This document shows positions 57,771-64,000 of a stretch of 64,000 bases of DNA, piece by piece (within the stretch, counting starts at the first letter, position 1; every line of letters begins with the position of its first letter). The stretch lies in the NCBI RefSeq assembly GCF_026094475.1, contig NZ_JAPELL010000001.1, positions 372,001 through 436,000 of the forward strand, written 5' to 3'. The translations under genes and the position numbers were made by a program. This DNA is from Homoserinimonas sedimenticola (GTDB lineage: Bacteria; Actinomycetota; Actinomycetes; Actinomycetales; Microbacteriaceae). The notes beneath the pieces were generated by a model. That model was not told the DNA's origin. It did no database searches and was given only the letters and a program-made list of their open reading frames with translations.

Positions 57771-58589
57771 TCACTGCACAATGAGGAAGTCCCACGGGTC
57801 GGTGCGCAATTCGCTCACGGTGACCGTCACACCTGGGAGGGCGGAACGCAGCTCCTCCCCGGCCGTCTCAAGCCACAACCATTCCGCGGACCAGTGGGAG
57901 ACATCGATGAGCGCGGGTCCACGCCCCAGGAGGGCAGCCTCGCGTGCCTCCGACGCGGGGTGGTGGCGCAGGTCGGAGGTGAGGTAGACGTCCGCGCCGG
58001 TCACGGTCGGGTGTCCCAGGAGGGAATCGCCCGCTCCCGCACACAACGCGACCCGCGAAACCGCGCGGTCGTAGTCTCCGGCCACGCGGATTCCTCCGGC
58101 CGTGGGAGGCAGGATGTCACTGAGAGCGCGAGCCAAGCGGCCGAGACTCGTCGGCTCGCGAAGGGTTCCGACCCGACCGAGTCCGCGGGACGGGGACTCC
58201 CCTGCGACGATCGGCGCAGCATCCGCAAGTCCGATGCGCGAGGCCAGAACGGCAGAGGTGCCCGTCTCTACGACGTCGGCATTGGTGTGGGCGGCGAGGA
58301 GAGCGGTGCCGCCCCGGATGAGTCGGGACACGACTGCCCCCTTGTAGCGGTCCTCGGCGACGGAAGTCACGCCTCGCAGCAGTAGCGGATGGTGCACCAG
58401 CAGCATGTCGGCGCTCGCCTCGACCGCTTCGTCGACCGTGTCGAGGACGGCGTCGACTGCAAGATGGATGCGACGCACCTCGGCGTCGGGATCTCCCGCG
58501 ACAAGCCCCACGGCGTCCCAGCCCTCGGCGCCGGAGGCGGGCCACAGCGACTCCACGGCTGCCGCTACGTCGGCGACGGTTGTTGGCAT
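57771..58589 (-). CDS. Nif3-like dinuclear metal centre hexameric protein
   Basis: This 272-residue protein has the Nif3/YbgI pattern: PASGAEGWDAVGLVAGDPDA, metal ligands in LLVHHPLLLRGV, AAHTNADV, and the C-terminal DVSHWSAEW with His-Glu-type ligands. It also has GAGDSLL and LTSDLRHHPASEA. The hexameric fold binds two metals, but the enzymatic role is not settled (a GTP cyclohydrolase I type 2 label is common). It forms a conserved pair with the CdsZ-like gene. The ATG lies 6 nt after TAGACT. Confidence 0.94.
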   Translation of the reverse strand: MPTTVADVAAAVESLWPASGAEGWDAVGLVAGDPDAEVRRIHLAVDAVLDTVDEAVEASADMLLVHHPLLLRGVTSVAEDRYKGAVVSRLIRGGTALLAAHTNADVVETGTSAVLASRIGLADAAPIVAGESPSRGLGRVGTLREPTSLGRLARALSDILPPTAGGIRVAGDYDRAVSRVALCAGAGDSLLGHPTVTGADVYLTSDLRHHPASEAREAALLGRGPALIDVSHWSAEWLWLETAGEELRSALPGVTVTVSELRTDPWDFLIVQ

Positions 58590-58601
58590 CCTGCAAGTCT
58601 A
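58590..58601 (-). promoter_or_regulatory. -10 hexamer TAGACT for leaderless Nif3-like gene
   Basis: TAGACT at 58596-58601 (minus strand), 6-nt spacer, then the ATG at 58589. Confidence 0.5.
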
Positions 58602-58621
58602 GCGAGGAGCGTGCAGCGGAG

Positions 58622-61684
<3,063 letters not shown>

Positions 61685-61696
61685 GGGCAAATACTA
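61685..61696 (-). promoter_or_regulatory. -10 hexamer TAGTAT for leaderless permease gene
   Basis: TAGTAT at 61691-61696 (minus strand), 6-nt spacer TTGCCC, then the ATG at 61684. Confidence 0.5.
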
Positions 61697-61806
61697 GCGG
61701 GCAGCGCGCCCCAGCAGGAGGAAGGCTCGCATTCGCCCCCTGTCCGGAGTCGGAGGGCGCTGCTACCGTGCTTGCTACCTCCCTCAGTAGACGGAATCGA
61801 GGAGCC

Positions 61807-63390
61807 ATGACCGCGAGCAAACCCGTCGTCCACCGGCCACGCGAGGAGTGGACGGGCCAGGTCGGATTCATCCTGGCCGCAATCGGTTCTGCGGTGGGTC
61901 TTGGCAACATCTGGCGATTCCCCGGAGTGGCCTACGAGAACGGTGGCGGAGCGTTCCTCATCCCGTATCTGGTCGCGCTTCTGACGGCGGGCATCCCCAT
62001 CCTCTTCCTCGACTACGCAATCGGGCACCGCTTCCGGGGGTCCGCCCCGACCGCCTTCCGCAGGCTGGGAGGCGAACGCGCACGCTGGCTCGAGTCGCTC
62101 GGCTGGTTCCAGGTAGCGATCGCCTTCGTGATCGGGCTGTACTACACAGCCGTCATCGCGTGGGCGCTGAGCTACTTCGTCTTCTCTTTCGACCTGCGCT
62201 GGGGCGATGACCCCGCCGCGTTCTTCACGGGCGAATACCTCAGCACAGGGTCGCCTGGTATCAGCCTCGAGTTCGTTCCGGGTGTCCTCATCCCGCTCGC
62301 CCTCGTCTGGGTCGCCACCATAATCGTGCTCGCGGCGGGCGTCGCGAAGGGCCTCCAGCGCGTCAACGTGGTCTTCCTGCCCGTGCTGATCGTCGCGTTC
62401 CTGATCCTTGTTGTGCGCGCGCTTCTCCTCGAGGGGGCCAGCTCGGGTCTCGACGCCCTCTTCACGCCGGATTGGTCAGCCCTCGCCAACCCTGACGTCT
62501 GGATCGCGGCCTACAGCCAGATCTTCTTCTCGCTGTCGATCGCCTTCGGCATCATGATCACCTACGCCTCATATCGGCGCCGGCGGTCGAACCTGACGGG
62601 CCCGGGACTCGTCGTCGCCTTCGCCAACTCGTCTTTCGAGATCCTCGCGGGCATCGGCGTGTTCGCGACGATCGGATTCTTCGCCGTCCAACAGGGAGTG
62701 AGCGTCGCTGAGGTCGAAGGTCTCACCGGCGTCGGGCTCTCCTTCATGACCTTCCCCGCGATCGTCTCGCAGATGCCGGGCGGCGCCATCTTCGGATGCC
62801 TCTTCTTCGGTTCCCTCGCGATGGCCGGCTTCACCTCGCTCATCTCGGTGCTGCAGGTCGTGACGGCCGCAGTTCAGGAGAAGTTCGACCTGGGGCGCCG
62901 CGCCGCCGCGCTCAGCGTCGGCGGCATCTCCGCAGTGCTCTCCATCCTGCTCTTCTCGACCACGACAGGCCTCCTCGCCCTCGACGTAACCGACCAGTGG
63001 GCCAACAACGTGGGCGTCGTCGCCTCCGCAGTGCTCGTCACAATCCTTGTGGTCTGGGTGCTGCGCCGAGCTGCTGAGCTCCGCGGCCACCTCAACGCCG
63101 TCTCCACCTTCCAGCTCGGCTCCATCTGGGTCGCCCTCGTCGGGGTGGTGGCTCCCGTCGTGCTCGGATACATGCTCGTGCAGCGGATCATCTCACTCGC
63201 TATCGACGGTTACAGCGACATGCCTGGCTGGTATCTGCTCCTCTTCGGCTGGGGCACGATCGCCTTCATTCTTGTCGCGGCCGTCGTCCTGGCGCTGCTG
63301 CCGTGGCGGCGCTCCCCCGACGAGTTCATACCCTGGCCGCCTCGCGCCCTCGACACTCCCCCGTCACGTCGAAAGGAGGCCTCGCGATGA
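61807..63390 (+). CDS. neurotransmitter:sodium symporter family amino-acid transporter (MetP-like)
   Basis: This 527-residue protein has about twelve membrane helices and the NSS/SNF signatures: WTGQVGFILAAIGSAVGLGNIWRFP with the sodium-binding NIWRFP motif, YENGGGAFLIPYL, and FFSLSIAFGIMITYASY. Its helix 6-8 segments resemble bacterial MetP. A GAGGAG site precedes ATG 61807. It overlaps a 47-residue partner gene by 4 nt. In Corynebacterium the corresponding MetP-MetS pair imports methionine and alanine, so methionine/alanine uptake with sodium is likely here. Confidence 0.93.
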   Translation: MTASKPVVHRPREEWTGQVGFILAAIGSAVGLGNIWRFPGVAYENGGGAFLIPYLVALLTAGIPILFLDYAIGHRFRGSAPTAFRRLGGERARWLESLGWFQVAIAFVIGLYYTAVIAWALSYFVFSFDLRWGDDPAAFFTGEYLSTGSPGISLEFVPGVLIPLALVWVATIIVLAAGVAKGLQRVNVVFLPVLIVAFLILVVRALLLEGASSGLDALFTPDWSALANPDVWIAAYSQIFFSLSIAFGIMITYASYRRRRSNLTGPGLVVAFANSSFEILAGIGVFATIGFFAVQQGVSVAEVEGLTGVGLSFMTFPAIVSQMPGGAIFGCLFFGSLAMAGFTSLISVLQVVTAAVQEKFDLGRRAAALSVGGISAVLSILLFSTTTGLLALDVTDQWANNVGVVASAVLVTILVVWVLRRAAELRGHLNAVSTFQLGSIWVALVGVVAPVVLGYMLVQRIISLAIDGYSDMPGWYLLLFGWGTIAFILVAAVVLALLPWRRSPDEFIPWPPRALDTPPSRRKEASR

Positions 63391-63530
63391 GCACTCTCGC
63401 GATCGTATTCCTCGTGCTGTCGATCCTGATCGTCTGGGGTGGCCTGAGCGCGAGCATCCTCTATCTGCGCTCGCACCCTGAACGAGCCGACTATCCTCCG
63501 GGCGGCGACGAGCACTACACGCCCCGGTGA
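63387..63530 (+). CDS. MetS-like small subunit of NSS transporter
   Basis: The 47-residue protein has one membrane helix (about residues 5-27, LAIVFLVLSILIVWGGLSAS) followed by the short polar tail ILYLRSHPERADYPPGGDE. This matches the MetS small subunit required by MetP-type transporters. Its ATG overlaps the stop of the transporter gene (ATGA), so the two are translationally coupled. A hairpin terminator follows the stop. Confidence 0.9.
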   Translation: MSTLAIVFLVLSILIVWGGLSASILYLRSHPERADYPPGGDEHYTPR

Positions 63531-63548
63531 CGCGACGACGCGACAGAA

Positions 63549-63576
63549 GGGGCGACCGAGTGACCCCGGTCGCCCC
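63549..63576. terminator. stem-loop between MetS-like gene and convergent membrane protein gene
   Basis: GGGGCGACCG and its exact complement CGGTCGCCCC flank an 8-nt loop, 18 nt after the MetS-like stop and 20 nt beyond the convergent gene's stop. It could serve both. Confidence 0.75.
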
Positions 63577-63596
63577 TGACTGTGGCAATCTTCCGA

Positions 63597-63998
63597 TCAG
63601 CGATCGGCAGCTCCGCGAAGGAGCTTCAGTCCCGCCAGCACCACGGGAGCCATAAGCGGCACAAATGCGAGGGCGGCGAGTGCGCCCAGGTTGAACATCG
63701 GCACGATGAAGGCCAACAGCGGCAGAGGCGCGATCCACCAGCTCACGACACGCGCACGGGCGAGGCCGAGCGTGAGGGCGGGGATGCCGAGGATCGTGAA
63801 GACCTGAGCGGAGATGAGCCAGCCGACGACGCTCAGCTCCTTGGCGGCACCGTCAAGAGCGAGGGCCTGTTCCATCTCGAGCGTGTTGCCCGCGGCGATG
63901 AGGAACCAGTCCGACAGGAGCAGTCCCGACATCTGGACGGACCCGAATGCCACGAGCACTGCGGCCAGCGATACCCAGATGCGTCCGCGCCGCCCCAC
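63597..63998 (-). CDS. hypothetical integral membrane protein, possibly incomplete at the window edge
   Basis: At least 133 residues are visible, with four hydrophobic segments (about residues 8-30, 56-75, 84-105 and 106-125) and short polar loops. The first visible GTG is at 63998, two bases from the window end, so the true start may lie outside. I recognise no family. It converges on the MetS-like gene across a shared hairpin. Confidence 0.6.
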   Translation of the reverse strand: MGRRGRIWVSLAAVLVAFGSVQMSGLLLSDWFLIAAGNTLEMEQALALDGAAKELSVVGWLISAQVFTILGIPALTLGLARARVVSWWIAPLPLLAFIVPMFNLGALAALAFVPLMAPVVLAGLKLLRGAADR

Positions 63999-64000
63999 GA

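Overview
The window is chromosomal DNA from a high-GC Gram-positive actinobacterium, most likely a member of the Microbacteriaceae. The evidence is the gene set: sepH, DUF3710, DUF3159, DUF4191, DUF4193, a diheme qcrC, glnE, polyphosphate glucokinase, actinobacterial PAC2 and a GlnR-type operator. Many genes also have start codons 6-7 nt after a -10 hexamer, which predicts leaderless mRNAs. Nearly everything is core genome. I saw no insertion sequence, prophage, CRISPR array, tRNA or 5S/16S/23S rRNA gene; the one stable RNA gene recognised is rnpB.

Layout. 1-2133: SPFH/NfeD membrane pair and an SDR. 2190-5437: AraC regulator, VOC protein and a UvrA-like double ABC ATPase. 5666-7085: small zinc-ribbon protein and trpD. 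7166-11449: ctaE-qcrCAB, the bc1/aa3 branch of respiration. 11642-16423: acnA-dxs behind an inverted-repeat operator. 16642-20628: DUF3159, DUF3710, dut, DUF3093, DUF4193 and sepH. 20642-26363: AP-superfamily phosphatase and the type II topoisomerase pair parC/parE. 26581-31869: a DUF7455 protein facing a run of sigA, murT-like, gatD-like and two alanine-racemase-like genes. 32085-35959: MFS transporter, PAC2 and leucyl aminopeptidase. 36052-40779: lpdA-sucB and a membrane pseudokinase. 40900-48022: DUF4191, RDD, and glnA/glnE/glnA2 with a GlnR box at glnA. 48091-53949: nadE, panB, gdhA, a small protein, map and ppgK. 53951-56190: L,D-transpeptidase and a secreted alanine-rich coiled-coil protein. 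56563-58589: rnpB, a CdsZ-like protein and Nif3-like. 58622-61684: NCS1-type permease with a 570-residue disordered N-terminus. 61807-63530: MetP/MetS-type transporter. The window ends in an unidentified membrane protein.

The most interesting locus is 26802-31869. Directly behind sigA, with overlaps or gaps of 5 nt or less, lie (i) a MurT homologue with no zinc-ribbon cysteines, (ii) a GatD homologue in which the glutaminase Cys and His are both glycine, and (iii) two alanine-racemase-like proteins with complementary lesions. One racemase keeps the PLP-lysine barrel but has lost the catalytic-tyrosine segment. The other keeps the tyrosine domain but has Arg for the lysine and lacks the middle of the barrel. 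The alanine racemase active site is shared between subunits, so the two could form one heteromeric racemase. Microbacteriaceae make B-type peptidoglycan, cross-linked through the alpha-carboxyl of D-Glu2, which is the group MurT/GatD amidates elsewhere. I therefore propose, as inference, that the pair has been repurposed to join an amino acid to D-Glu2 and that the paired racemase supplies a D-amino acid for the bridge.

Coding assignments rest on motif and family recognition from the translated sequence. No database search was run.
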